A model generated the notes under the pieces. That model was not told where the DNA came from. It saw nothing but the letters and a program-made list of their open reading frames with translations, and searched no databases. This document shows positions 15,201-23,599 of a stretch of 64,000 bases of DNA, one piece after another. The stretch comes from RYN-122 sp963761655 (lineage in GTDB: Bacteria > Actinomycetota > Actinomycetes > Mycobacteriales > SCTD01): the NCBI GenBank assembly GCA_963761655.1, contig CAVXHI010000001.1, positions 248,001-312,000 on the forward strand, given 5' to 3'. Made by a program: the position numbers and the translations under genes. Within the stretch, counting starts at the first letter, position 1. The number at the start of each line of letters is the position of its first letter.

Positions 15201-17363
15201 ATGGACGTCCCGGGGGGTGCACGCAGCGGCACGCCCGTGCCCACGGGCCTGACCAGCTCGGTCCGTCCCCTGCTCGAGGTCGCCGTCCGTCAGGCCGGCC
15301 TGGACGGCGCGTTCCTCGTCCGGCGGCAGGGTGAGCGCTGGGTCGTCCTCGAGAGCTCCTCACCGCACGCCGTCCTCCCGGTCGGCACCTCGCTGTCGTG
15401 GGAGACCACGCTCTGCGCGGTCGTCACCGCGGGCCGGGCGGCCACGGTCACGGTCGACGTCGCCGCCGTCCCCGCCCTGCAGGTGGTCGTCGACCGGCTC
15501 GGGCTCGCGGTCGGGGGCTACGTCAGCCTCCCCCTGCACGACGCCGCGGGCCGCCTGCTCGGCACCGTCTGCGGCTGGTCGTCGGCGCCGCTGTCGCCCG
15601 AGGTCGTGCTGCAGGAGCCGCTGCTGCGTGCCCTCGCCGACGCCTGCACCGGCCTGCTGGTCGCCGAGCTCGCTCTGACCGCCAGTCGGGCCCGCGCCGA
15701 CCTGCTCGCGCCCGACGCCGACCTCGGCCACCACACCGGACTGCTGACGTCCGCGTCCTGGTCGGTCCAGCTGAGCCACCACGACGAGCGCTGCGCCACC
15801 CTCGGCGCGACCGCCTCGGTGCTGCTCGTCGAGCTGCGCGACACCGCCAGCTCCCCCGACGTCCTGCTCGCGCTGCTGTCCGGGCTGCGCGAGGGCGACG
15901 CCCTGACCCGGCTCGGGAACGGCGTCCTGGCCCTCCTGCTCGTCGACGCCGGCGGCACGGAGACGCAGCGGCGTGCCCTCCAGCTGGGTGCGGCCCTGCA
16001 GCGCTCGGGCGTCGCGCACCGCACCGCCGCCTCGACCGCGGCCCCCGGCACCCGGCTCCGACTGGCGCTGCGGCAGGCCGAGGCCCGGCTCGCGGGCGCC
16101 GCCTGGCGCTCCCCGGACGCCGCCGTCCCGCTCGACGCCTCCGCGCGCCTGCGCGACCTGCTCGACCAGGTCCGGCGCCAGCTCGGCCAGGACGTCGCCT
16201 TCCTGTCCCAGATCACGGGCGGGCAGCAGGTGTTCCGCGAGGTCGTGGCGCCGGCCGGCTCCGCCCTCGCGGCCGGCGACAGCCGGCCCCTGACCGACAC
16301 GCTCTGCCAGCGGGTCCTCGCCGGCGACCTGCCCGCCGTCATGAGCGACGTGCGGCAGCACCCTGCCGCCCTCGAGGTCCCCGACGTGCAGGACGGCGGG
16401 ATCGGCGGCTACCTCGCGGCGCCGGTCCGGCTGTCCGACGGGCGCCTCTACGGGACGCTCTGCTGCCTGACCGAGCAGCCGCTGCCCGGCCTGTCGAGCC
16501 GAGACCTCGTCGTCCTGCAGGTCGTCGCCGACGCGCTCGGGGAGGTCGTCGAGGCCGAGTTCGAGGCCACCAGCGAGTCGCGCCTCGTCGACGTCGCCCT
16601 GGCCAACCTCATGGCCGTCGGCGGACCTGTCCCGGTGTACCAGCCGGTGGTCGCGACCGGTGGCCTGGAGGTCGTCGGCGCCGAGGCCCTGACCCGGTTC
16701 CCCGACGGCCGCAGCCCGCTGACCTGGTTCGCCGAGGCCGCCCGGCACGGACGGGGCGTCGAGCTCGAGCTCGTCGCCTGCCGCGCGGCGCTGCCGATCC
16801 TGCCCGAGCTGGCTGCCGCCGGCCGCTTCCTCGCCGTGAACCTCTCGCCGGCCGCCCTGGCCGACGCCGGCCTGGAGGAGCTGCTCGACGGCGTCCGCGA
16901 GCAGGGCCTGCTGGGCGCGCTGGTCGTCGAGATCACCGAGCACGACGCCGTCGACGACTACGACGCCCTCAACCGGCTGCTCGGCCCCTGGCGCCAGGAC
17001 GGCCTGCGCATCGCCATCGACGACACCGGTGCCGGCCACGCCAGCCTGCGGCACGTCCTGCTGCTCGAGCCGGACATCATCAAGCTCGACCGCGAGCTCG
17101 TCACGTCGATCGAGAGCGACCCTGCCCGGGCCGACCTCGTCGCCTCGCTGGTGGCCTTCGCCGACCGCGGCGGCCGCCAGATCGTCGCCGAAGGGGTGGA
17201 GACCAGCTCCGAGCTCGCCTGCCTCACCGGCCTCGGCGTGCACCTGGTGCAGGGCTACTACCTCGCGCGGCCGCTGCCCGAGCTGGTCACCGAGATCGAC
17301 CTGCCCGTGCTGCGCGCGCTCCGGCTGCCCGCGCCGCGCAGCGGGCAGGCCGTGAGCGCCTGA
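15201..17363 (+). CDS. GAF / degenerate GGDEF / GAF / EAL c-di-GMP phosphodiesterase
   Basis: The protein is about 720 residues from the ATG at 15201; an ATG at 15165 is also possible. It appears to contain a GAF domain (about 10-160), a segment resembling a degenerate GGDEF domain (REGDALTRLGNGVLALLL), a second GAF domain (about 310-450), and an EAL domain. The EAL domain has EAL in VVGAEALTRF, NLSP, EITEHD, IDDTGAG, DIIKLD, VAEGVET and QGYYLARP, which supplies the metal-binding and catalytic residues. It should therefore hydrolyse c-di-GMP in response to a GAF ligand. No membrane segment is visible, so it is cytoplasmic. The start is not certain because neither candidate has an ideal ribosome site. 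Confidence 0.88.
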   Translation: MDVPGGARSGTPVPTGLTSSVRPLLEVAVRQAGLDGAFLVRRQGERWVVLESSSPHAVLPVGTSLSWETTLCAVVTAGRAATVTVDVAAVPALQVVVDRLGLAVGGYVSLPLHDAAGRLLGTVCGWSSAPLSPEVVLQEPLLRALADACTGLLVAELALTASRARADLLAPDADLGHHTGLLTSASWSVQLSHHDERCATLGATASVLLVELRDTASSPDVLLALLSGLREGDALTRLGNGVLALLLVDAGGTETQRRALQLGAALQRSGVAHRTAASTAAPGTRLRLALRQAEARLAGAAWRSPDAAVPLDASARLRDLLDQVRRQLGQDVAFLSQITGGQQVFREVVAPAGSALAAGDSRPLTDTLCQRVLAGDLPAVMSDVRQHPAALEVPDVQDGGIGGYLAAPVRLSDGRLYGTLCCLTEQPLPGLSSRDLVVLQVVADALGEVVEAEFEATSESRLVDVALANLMAVGGPVPVYQPVVATGGLEVVGAEALTRFPDGRSPLTWFAEAARHGRGVELELVACRAALPILPELAAAGRFLAVNLSPAALADAGLEELLDGVREQGLLGALVVEITEHDAVDDYDALNRLLGPWRQDGLRIAIDDTGAGHASLRHVLLLEPDIIKLDRELVTSIESDPARADLVASLVAFADRGGRQIVAEGVETSSELACLTGLGVHLVQGYYLARPLPELVTEIDLPVLRALRLPAPRSGQAVSA

Positions 17364-17396
17364 GCGCAGCTGCCCCGAGGCAGCCTCCGACGGGTC

Positions 17397-17900
17397 CTAC
17401 TCGTCGCAGCCGCAGACGCCGGACGGCGACCGGACCTGGAAGCAGGACGGGCAGGTGGCCGACTTGATGGCGGCGGAGTTCACGGCGGCCTCGGCGGCGA
17501 GGGTCGCGGCGCGGGTGGCGGCGGCCCGGGCGGAGCGCTGCTTGGCCTTCTGCGCGGCGGCGTCCTTCTCCGCGGTCACGATGGCGGCAGCGGCGATGGT
17601 GTCGGCGTGCTCGGCCTCGAACATGCGCTGACGGACGGTGTCGGGCACGAAGTCCATGGCCTGCACGCACAGGGCGACCGCGACGTCGACCGAGCTCTGC
17701 TCCAGCGCGACGACCTCGACGACGTCGCCGTGGACCAGCTCGGAGTCGGCGGCGCACCGGCGCTCGACCTCGGCGACGGCGGCGTCGACGCCGGCCTGCA
17801 CCTCGGGGGACAGCTCGTCGACCGTCTCCTCGGCGGTGTCGGCCGCGGTGTCGAGGGTCGTGTCGAGGGGAGTGTCGGCGTCGCTCAGGGTGTCGCTCAT
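17397..17900 (-). CDS. Hypothetical protein, acidic N-terminus, Ala-rich helix and C-terminal CxxC/CGC
   Basis: The 167-residue product starts at the ATG at 17900. It has an Asp/Thr-rich N-terminus, a central helical part, a long Ala/Lys/Arg-rich helix (AAAQKAKQRSARAAATRAA) and a C-terminal metal-binding-like motif TCPSCFQV followed by CGC. The cysteines could form a small zinc ribbon. I do not recognise a family or function. It is divergent from the Nudix gene across about 110 bases. Confidence 0.7.
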   Translation of the reverse strand: MSDTLSDADTPLDTTLDTAADTAEETVDELSPEVQAGVDAAVAEVERRCAADSELVHGDVVEVVALEQSSVDVAVALCVQAMDFVPDTVRQRMFEAEHADTIAAAAIVTAEKDAAAQKAKQRSARAAATRAATLAAEAAVNSAAIKSATCPSCFQVRSPSGVCGCDE

Positions 17901-18013
17901 GGGTCGGGCCTCTCGTGCGGAGCGGGGCCGTGGAGCGGACCCGTCGCCGACCAGTCTCGCAGCAGGAGCGCCCGGGCGTGCCCGGACCGCACGACGAGGG
18001 CAGGGTGGAGGGC

Positions 18014-18493
18014 GTGACACGCGACGGCGACGGCTGGACCGACTGCGCGCTGGGCCACCGGCACTGGGGCACGGCAGGGGCGGCCGGGCTGCTGCTGACC
18101 GCGCCCGACGGCGCCGGCCGCACCCGCGTGCTGGTCCAGCACCGGGCGGCCTACAGCCACCACGGGGACACCTGGGGCGTGCCCGGCGGGGCGCGGGGCC
18201 GCGCTGAGGACGCCACGGCAGCGGCGCTGCGGGAGGCCGCCGAGGAGACCGGGCTCGCGCCCGCGGAGGTCACGGTCCTGGACGCCTTCGAAGACGACCA
18301 CGGCGGCTGGAGCTACACCACCGTCCTCGCGACGGCGCCCCGGCTGCTCGAGGTCCACGCGGAGGACCGGGAGTCGACGGCCGTCGCGTGGGTCCCGCTC
18401 GAGGAGGTCGACCGTCTGGTGCTGCACCCCGGCTTCGCGGCCACCTGGCCGCAGGTGCGGGACCTGGTGGCTCAGCTGTCGCGGCCCTGCTAG
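18014..18493 (+). CDS. Nudix hydrolase
   Basis: The product contains a perfect Nudix box: a glycine, five residues, glutamate, seven residues, then REAAEETGL (around GGARGRAEDATAAALREA). The fold starts at HRHWGTAGAAGLLL and includes LVQHRAAYSHHGDTWGVPGG. Nudix enzymes hydrolyse nucleoside diphosphates linked to another group; the substrate here is unknown. The start is uncertain: GTG 18014 places the domain near the N-terminus, and GTG 18005 or a longer form is possible. The stop TAG lies in the first copy of an 18-bp tandem duplication shared with the convergent neighbour. Confidence 0.88.
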   Translation: MTRDGDGWTDCALGHRHWGTAGAAGLLLTAPDGAGRTRVLVQHRAAYSHHGDTWGVPGGARGRAEDATAAALREAAEETGLAPAEVTVLDAFEDDHGGWSYTTVLATAPRLLEVHAEDRESTAVAWVPLEEVDRLVLHPGFAATWPQVRDLVAQLSRPC

Positions 18494-18516
18494 CTGTTGC
18501 GGCCCTGCTAGCTGTT
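18481..18516. repeat. 18-bp perfect tandem duplication at convergent gene ends
   Basis: GCGGCCCTGCTAGCTGTT occurs twice in a row at 18481-18498 and 18499-18516, followed by GCGG. The palindrome GCTAGC in each copy encodes a stop on both strands. The Nudix gene stops in the first copy and the minus-strand gene stops in the second, so the duplication separated two ends that previously overlapped. Confidence 0.95.
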
Positions 18517-18759
18517 GCGGAACAGCGCGAACAGCTCGCCCGGGCCGTAGGTCAGGCAGACCCCTCCGGTGGCGGCCGAGGTCATCAGCACGATCAGCAC
18601 CCAGGCCGCGACCTTGCGCCACCCGTGCTGCTGCCCGGCGACGGCGGCCGGCAGGTACGACGTCGGGAGGCTGCTCGACCGGCCGAGCGCGGCGAAGTGC
18701 GGGTCGACCTCGACGGCGTCGCGGCCGTCGGGCACGGCGGCGTACTCGGGACGGGTCAC
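18508..18759 (-). CDS. Small membrane protein of unknown function
   Basis: The 83-residue protein has a soluble N-terminus with EYAAVPDGRDAVEVDPHFAALG, then one membrane helix (KVAAWVLIVLMTSAATGGVCL) and a short tail. The GTG start at 18759 is preceded by AGGAG and lies 7 bases after the mntH stop, so it is the last gene of the lipoprotein / membrane protein / mntH operon. No family is recognised. Position suggests an accessory role to the transporter, but this is inference. Confidence 0.6.
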   Translation of the reverse strand: MTRPEYAAVPDGRDAVEVDPHFAALGRSSSLPTSYLPAAVAGQQHGWRKVAAWVLIVLMTSAATGGVCLTYGPGELFALFRNS

Positions 18760-18766
18760 AGGACTC

Positions 18767-20014
18767 CTAGCGGAACAGCTGCGTGAGCAGGAAGACGTTC
18801 AGGACGCTGATCAGCCCGGCCACGACGCCGCCCGCGACGGTGGTCAGGCGGCGGTTGACGAACTCGCCCATGACGGCGCGCCGGCCGGTCAGCAGCACGA
18901 GCGGCACGAGGGCGAACGGGATGCCGAAGCTCAGGACGACCTGGCTCAGGACGAGCGCCCGGGTCGGGTCGACGCCGACGGCGAGCACCACCAGGGCCGG
19001 CGCGAGCGTGACGCCGCGCCGCAGCGGCAGGGGCACCTGCCGGCGCAGGAACCCCTTCATGACGACCTGCCCGCTGTAGGTCCCGACGGAGCTGGCCGCC
19101 AGTCCGGACGCGAGCAGGGCGAGGGCGAAGCCGAGCGCGGCGCCGCTCCCGAGCTGGTCGCGCAGCCCGGCGTGCGCCTCCTCGATCGTGTCGACGTCGG
19201 ACCCCTGGAACAGGGTCGCGGCCAGCACGAGCATCGACAGGTTGACCGCTCCGGCCAGGACCATCGCGACCGGGATGTCGACCTTCTGCGCGGCCAGCAG
19301 CGACCGGCGTCCGGCGGCGTCGAGCGGGCGGGCGCGCAGGCCGGTGAGGGAGGCGTGCAGGTAGATGACGTGCGGCATGACCGTCGCGCCGAGGATCCCG
19401 CAGGCCAGCAGCACGGTGTCGGTGCCCTGCAGGCGCGGGACCAGGCCGGCCGCGACGTCGGAGGCGTCCGGCCCGCTGCGCACGAGGTCGAGGAAGAAGC
19501 CGAGCAGGATGACGGCGAGCATCCCGACGACGACCTGCTCGTAGGGCCGGTGCCCGCGGCCGGTCAGGGCGAGCATCCCGAACGCGACGACGCCGGTGAC
19601 GACGCCGCCGGCGAGCAGCGGCAGCCCGAACAGCAGGTTCAGCGCGAGCGCCCCGCCGAGGACCTCGGCGAGGTCGGTGGCCATCGCGACCAGCTCCGCC
19701 TGCGCCCACAGGCCGTGGGTGACCGACCGGGGCAGGTGGTCGCGGCAGTTGCGGGCCAGGCCCCAGCCGGTGGCGATGCCGAGCTTCGCCGACAGGTACT
19801 GCACGAGGACGGCGAGCAGGTTGGACAGGACGATGACCCAGACGAGCAGGGTCCCGTACTGCGCCCCTGCAGTGATGTTCGTGGCGAAGTTGCCGGGGTC
19901 GACGTAGGCGACGGCGGCCACGAAGGCGGGGCCGAGCAGGGGCAGGACGCGCCGGAGCGGTCCTCCGGTCGGGCGCGGCAGCGGGTGCCGCACCACCTCC
20001 TCGTCCTGCAGCAC
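18767..20014 (-). CDS. mntH: Nramp-family divalent metal (Mn2+/Fe2+) transporter
   Basis: The 415-residue polytopic protein has the Nramp metal-binding motif DPGNFATN in the first helix, MPH in VMPHVIYLHASL, and about eleven membrane segments. Aspartate and asparagine of DPGN and methionine of MPH coordinate the transported manganese or iron; uptake is coupled to protons. The GTG at 20014 is favoured because the N-terminal stretch then leads directly into the first helix. It lies 32 bases after the preceding membrane protein gene and 7 before the small downstream gene. No yybP-type riboswitch was recognised upstream. Confidence 0.93.
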   Translation of the reverse strand: MLQDEEVVRHPLPRPTGGPLRRVLPLLGPAFVAAVAYVDPGNFATNITAGAQYGTLLVWVIVLSNLLAVLVQYLSAKLGIATGWGLARNCRDHLPRSVTHGLWAQAELVAMATDLAEVLGGALALNLLFGLPLLAGGVVTGVVAFGMLALTGRGHRPYEQVVVGMLAVILLGFFLDLVRSGPDASDVAAGLVPRLQGTDTVLLACGILGATVMPHVIYLHASLTGLRARPLDAAGRRSLLAAQKVDIPVAMVLAGAVNLSMLVLAATLFQGSDVDTIEEAHAGLRDQLGSGAALGFALALLASGLAASSVGTYSGQVVMKGFLRRQVPLPLRRGVTLAPALVVLAVGVDPTRALVLSQVVLSFGIPFALVPLVLLTGRRAVMGEFVNRRLTTVAGGVVAGLISVLNVFLLTQLFR

Positions 20015-20046
20015 GGCCCCAGCCTGCCCGACGCGGGCCGGTCCGG

Positions 20047-21363
20047 TCACCCCAGGAGCAGGTAGAGGCCGGTCACGGTGAACAGGACCATCACCAGCAG
20101 CAGCGGGTACTGCGACGTCCGGGCCTTCAGGCCGTGCGTCATGCGGACGGCGCGGTCGTGGGCCAGGACGACGCCGAGGACGTGCCCGACGACGATCGCC
20201 CCGACCTGCACCCCGGCGATCACGCCGGGAGAGACCGCGCCGTAGTCGATGGCGTTGCCCCGGGTCCCGAACAGGTCCAGCCCGGTGTCGAACGGGTCGC
20301 TGGCGAGGATCCAGGTCAGCTGCCCGTCCAGCAGCAGCAGCGAGAAGTAGTGCGCGACGGCGTACCCGACGGCGATCGGGACGACCGAGTGGGCGTACTG
20401 CGGGGGACCGTCGCCGCTGCCCGAGATCCGGCCGGCGAGCGCGGTGGACCCGGCGTAGAGGCCCCCGACGGCGAGCACCGACAGGACCAGCCCGAGGGTC
20501 GCCGGGAGGGCGGCGGTGTCGCCGGCGATGCCCGGTCCGGTCTGCCACCACTGCGTCCGCGTCACGCCGTCGAACGCGGTGCTTCCGACCAGGGCGACGA
20601 CGACGCCGGACAGTCCGGCCAGGACCGGCGTGCCGTCGACGCCGTCCAGGGGGTTCCGCACGACCAGCCGGCCGTCGTTCCGGCGCCCGAACGGGGAGAG
20701 CCGACCGATGAGCGTGCTGTAGACCTCGAAGGCGTCCCCGCGCTCGAACCACCGCTCGCCGAACCACAGGGCGGCGACCAGCTGGACCACGCCGTAGACG
20801 ACGAGGAACAGGCCGACCGTCGTCGGGCGGGAGCGCTCCGGGTAGGCGAGCTCGAGCCAGGCGAACACGAGCAGGGAGCCGGCTGCGGGCCACATCCCCA
20901 GCCGGTCCAGGGCGCGCTCGGCGGGGGGCGGCCCGGCCAGCGGCTGCAGGACGGCGTGCAGGGTGCGGAGCGGGTTCACCCGGCGCCAGACCGGCCCGAG
21001 CAGCAGGCTGACGGGCACCAGACCGACCCAGAACGTCACGTAGAAGGCGTAGACGCCGAGGTTCTCCGGCGGCTGGACCGGACCGGTGAGCGCCACCACG
21101 ACGACCAGCGCCGTCAGGGCGAGCACGAGCAGGCGCAGCAGCCAGGTCAGGACCGGGCTGTCGACGAGGCGCTGGACGACGTCGGGCAGGGGGCGTCCGG
21201 CGTCGTCGCCGCGCAGGCGGGACGTCGGCCAGAGCAGGCCGAGCGCCGCGAAGCTGACGAGGACGGCCAGGGCCGCGCCGACCAGCGCCAGGCCGAGCGG
21301 GACGGGGAGGTCGGAGCGGGTGCCGACGCCGTGCGCGAGGACCGGGTAGGCGTGGGGGGTCAC
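20047..21363 (-). CDS. Polytopic membrane protein of unknown function
   Basis: This 438-residue protein has roughly ten to twelve hydrophobic helices and conserved-looking segments VPVSLLLGPVWRRVNPLRTL and HYFSLLLLDGQLTWILASDPF. Homologues in actinomycetes are often labelled fenitrothion hydrolase, a name I regard as unreliable because no hydrolase motif is visible. The GTG start at 21363 overlaps the cupredoxin-like lipoprotein stop as GTGA, so the two are tightly coupled. With mntH downstream, a link to metal handling is plausible but unproven. Confidence 0.7.
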   Translation of the reverse strand: MTPHAYPVLAHGVGTRSDLPVPLGLALVGAALAVLVSFAALGLLWPTSRLRGDDAGRPLPDVVQRLVDSPVLTWLLRLLVLALTALVVVVALTGPVQPPENLGVYAFYVTFWVGLVPVSLLLGPVWRRVNPLRTLHAVLQPLAGPPPAERALDRLGMWPAAGSLLVFAWLELAYPERSRPTTVGLFLVVYGVVQLVAALWFGERWFERGDAFEVYSTLIGRLSPFGRRNDGRLVVRNPLDGVDGTPVLAGLSGVVVALVGSTAFDGVTRTQWWQTGPGIAGDTAALPATLGLVLSVLAVGGLYAGSTALAGRISGSGDGPPQYAHSVVPIAVGYAVAHYFSLLLLDGQLTWILASDPFDTGLDLFGTRGNAIDYGAVSPGVIAGVQVGAIVVGHVLGVVLAHDRAVRMTHGLKARTSQYPLLLVMVLFTVTGLYLLLG

Positions 21364-21815
21364 GCCACCTGCAGGCGCGTCAGCGGCAGCCCGGCGTCCT
21401 CGAGCTCGACCTCGAACACGCCCGGGCGGTCGGCCACGAACTCGATCGCCACCGGCTGCCCGACGGTCGTGTCCTGCATGAGGTCGTAGCCGTGGACGTG
21501 GACCTCGTCGGCGACGTCGGCGAGGACGGTCACCCGCACGCGGGCGCCCCTCTTCACGGCCACCCGGCCCGTGTCGCCCGTGACCCGCCCGCCCGCCACG
21601 GTGAGCGTCACGACCTGCGCGGACTCGGGGTCCTGCGCCTGGCCGGGCGCCGAGGGGCTCGCGCTGCCGGTGGACGCAGCGGCGCTCGGGACCGCGGCGC
21701 TGCTGGGGGCGGTGCTCGGCCCCGCCACGGTGGACGGGTCGTCGCTGCAGCCGGCCAGGGCGAGCGGCACGAGCAGGGCGACGGCGGCGGCGGACAGGCG
21801 CACGCGGGAGGTCAT
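21360..21815 (-). CDS. Cupredoxin-like lipoprotein
   Basis: The 151-residue product has a lipoprotein signal peptide ending in LALAGC, a Ser/Ala/Pro-rich linker, and a C-terminal beta-sandwich-like domain of about 90 residues with VTVLADVADEVHVHGYDL and a late strand FEVELEDAGLPLTRLQVA. The HVHGYD segment is typical of cupredoxin-like domains in actinobacterial lipoproteins, although a complete His-Cys-Met copper site is not visible: the cysteine ligand appears absent. It should be anchored outside the membrane. It is the first gene of a four-gene operon with a polytopic membrane protein and mntH. Confidence 0.8.
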   Translation of the reverse strand: MTSRVRLSAAAVALLVPLALAGCSDDPSTVAGPSTAPSSAAVPSAAASTGSASPSAPGQAQDPESAQVVTLTVAGGRVTGDTGRVAVKRGARVRVTVLADVADEVHVHGYDLMQDTTVGQPVAIEFVADRPGVFEVELEDAGLPLTRLQVA

Positions 21816-21875
21816 CACGGCGCCGATCGTGGCACGCGGCCCGTGAGGGGGACGTGTGGCCGCTACGGTCCGCCC

Positions 21876-22349
21876 GTGACGGAGACGGGTGCGGTGCAGG
21901 GGTCGGTCCAGGGGTCGACGGAGGTCGCGGCGACGCCGGAGGCGGTGTGGGCGCTCGTCAGCGACCTGCCGGGCATGGGGCGGCTCAGCCCCGAGGCGAC
22001 CGGCGGCCGGTGGGTGCGCGGAGGCGGGCCCGTGGTCGGGGCGGTCTTCCGGGGCAGCAACGCCGCCGGGAAGCGGCGCTGGAGCACCACGTCGACGGTG
22101 GTCGAGGCCGAGCCGGGGCGGAGCTTCGTGTTCGACGTGACGTCGTTCGGGCTCGGCGTCGCCCGGTGGTCCTACCGGCTCGAGCCGGTGGAGGGCGGCT
22201 GCCGGGTCACCGAGACCTGGGAGGACCGCCGCGGGCGCCTGATCGAGGCCGCCGGCGGGCTCGTCACCGGCACGAAGGACCGGCGCGGGTTCACCCGGAC
22301 GTCCATCGAGCACACGCTCGCGCAGGTCAAGGCGCGCCTCGAGGACTAG
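21876..22349 (+). CDS. SRPBCC (START-like) family protein
   Basis: The 157-residue protein shows the polyketide-cyclase/dehydrase pattern: STEVAATPEAVWALVSDL, GGRWVRGGGPVVGAVFRG, a central WSTTSTVVEAEPGRSFVFDV and the C-terminal helix with TSIEHTLAQVKARLED. These form a helix-grip fold with a hydrophobic cavity. The ligand is unknown. The GTG start at 21876 is 60 bases from the divergent lipoprotein start at 21815, so the two genes share a short divergent promoter region. Confidence 0.85.
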   Translation: MTETGAVQGSVQGSTEVAATPEAVWALVSDLPGMGRLSPEATGGRWVRGGGPVVGAVFRGSNAAGKRRWSTTSTVVEAEPGRSFVFDVTSFGLGVARWSYRLEPVEGGCRVTETWEDRRGRLIEAAGGLVTGTKDRRGFTRTSIEHTLAQVKARLED

Positions 22350-22394
22350 CACGCAGCGTGTCCGGATCGCCACGGTCCGTGTCAAGATGGACAC

Positions 22395-23423
22395 GTGGGG
22401 AACGGCGGGAGGACGGGACGGGCGGAGCTCCGCGCTGCCCGCCTCCTCGCGGTCGCCACGGCCGGCCTCGTCGTGGTCGGGAGCGCCGCCGCCGCGCTGC
22501 TGGTCGAGGGCGCGACCCGCACCACCGTGGCGGTACCGGGCGCGTCGACCGCGCTCCGCGACGACACCGGACGGACCCTGGACCCGCTGGTCGTCCCGGG
22601 GTCGGCGCTGTTCGGCGGACGGGTCGCCCCGGTGCCCGGCCCCGGCCGTCAGCTCACGCTCGGACCGCGCGTCGACAGCCTGGACGTGCTGGGCGTCGCC
22701 CCGGCCGCCGCTCCGCTGACCGCTGCCCGGCGTGGACCGGCCGGCCCACTGGTCCTCGCGGTCGGCCCGTCGCTCCCGGGCCCGCTCCCGCCGCTGGCTG
22801 CGGCCCTGCCCCGACCGGGTGCGCTCCCGGTCGCCGTGCCTCCCGTGCTGCCGGCGCTCCCGGTGCCCGGTGGCGACGGTCCCGCCGGTGGTGGCGGTGC
22901 CGGTCGCGGTCGCCGGGCCGGCGCTGCCCGGTGTCGCGGGGCCGGTCGCCGGTCCCGGTCCCCGGCCGTCGCCGTCGGGCGGTGGCGCTGCCCCCGTGCC
23001 GGACGCTCGAGGGAGCGGCCGCGCCGACGACGCCGCCGAAGAGCACCGGGACGAAGGCGCGTCGGCCGAGCGGATCGACCGCCGTGAAGGGCAGCGACGC
23101 GGGCCCCGTGGTCACGAAGAAGGCGGGCCCGGCGAAAGGCGGTCACCGCGGAGAAGGCGGCCCCCGCGAAGGCGGTCACCGCGGAGAAGGCGGACGCGGT
23201 GAAGCGGGCGGTCACCGCGAGGCAGCAGGTCCCGGCGAAGCAGGCGGGCGCGGCGGAGAAGGCGGTCCCCGCGAAGAAGGCCGTCGCCCCCACGGCCGTC
23301 GACGCTGTCGAGACGGCCGCGCCGGAGCAGCCGACGAAGGCGCACCGGCAGGCGGCCGGTCACCACGAGACGGAGCCGCGCGAGGCGGCTGACGAGGACC
23401 GCCGGGGCCCGCGCCGCCGGTAG
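22395..23423 (+). pseudogene. Ala/Pro/Lys-rich protein gene with three apparent frameshifts
   Basis: The coding path, judged by codon-position GC and composition, changes frame three times. It begins at GTG 22395 with an N-terminal membrane helix (LLAVATAGLVVVGSAAAALL) and continues Pro-rich to about 22870. It then reads VATVPPVVAVPVAVAGPALP in another frame to about 22995, then KSTGTKARRPSG and VVTKKAGPAK in a third to about 23138, and finally repeats of AVTAEKAAPAK ending EDRRGPRRR at 23423. The final part is histone-like, with Ala/Lys repeats. Either the gene is decayed or a difficult GC-rich repeat was miscalled. A programmed event cannot be excluded at GCGAAAGG near 23138. Function is unknown. 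Confidence 0.6.
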
Positions 23424-23599
23424 GCACCCGCCCGCCGGGAGACGCAGGTCACACGGTCTGCCACGATGGGCCCGACGGCCCGTCCGGGACGTCGACGTCC
23501 TGCCCGGACCCTGCGCTGCCCGCCCACCCGGCGGGCGCGGGAGGCCGGTCCGTCCCTGCCGGTGACCCCGGGAGGGACCGAGCACGAGGAGCACGCCCC

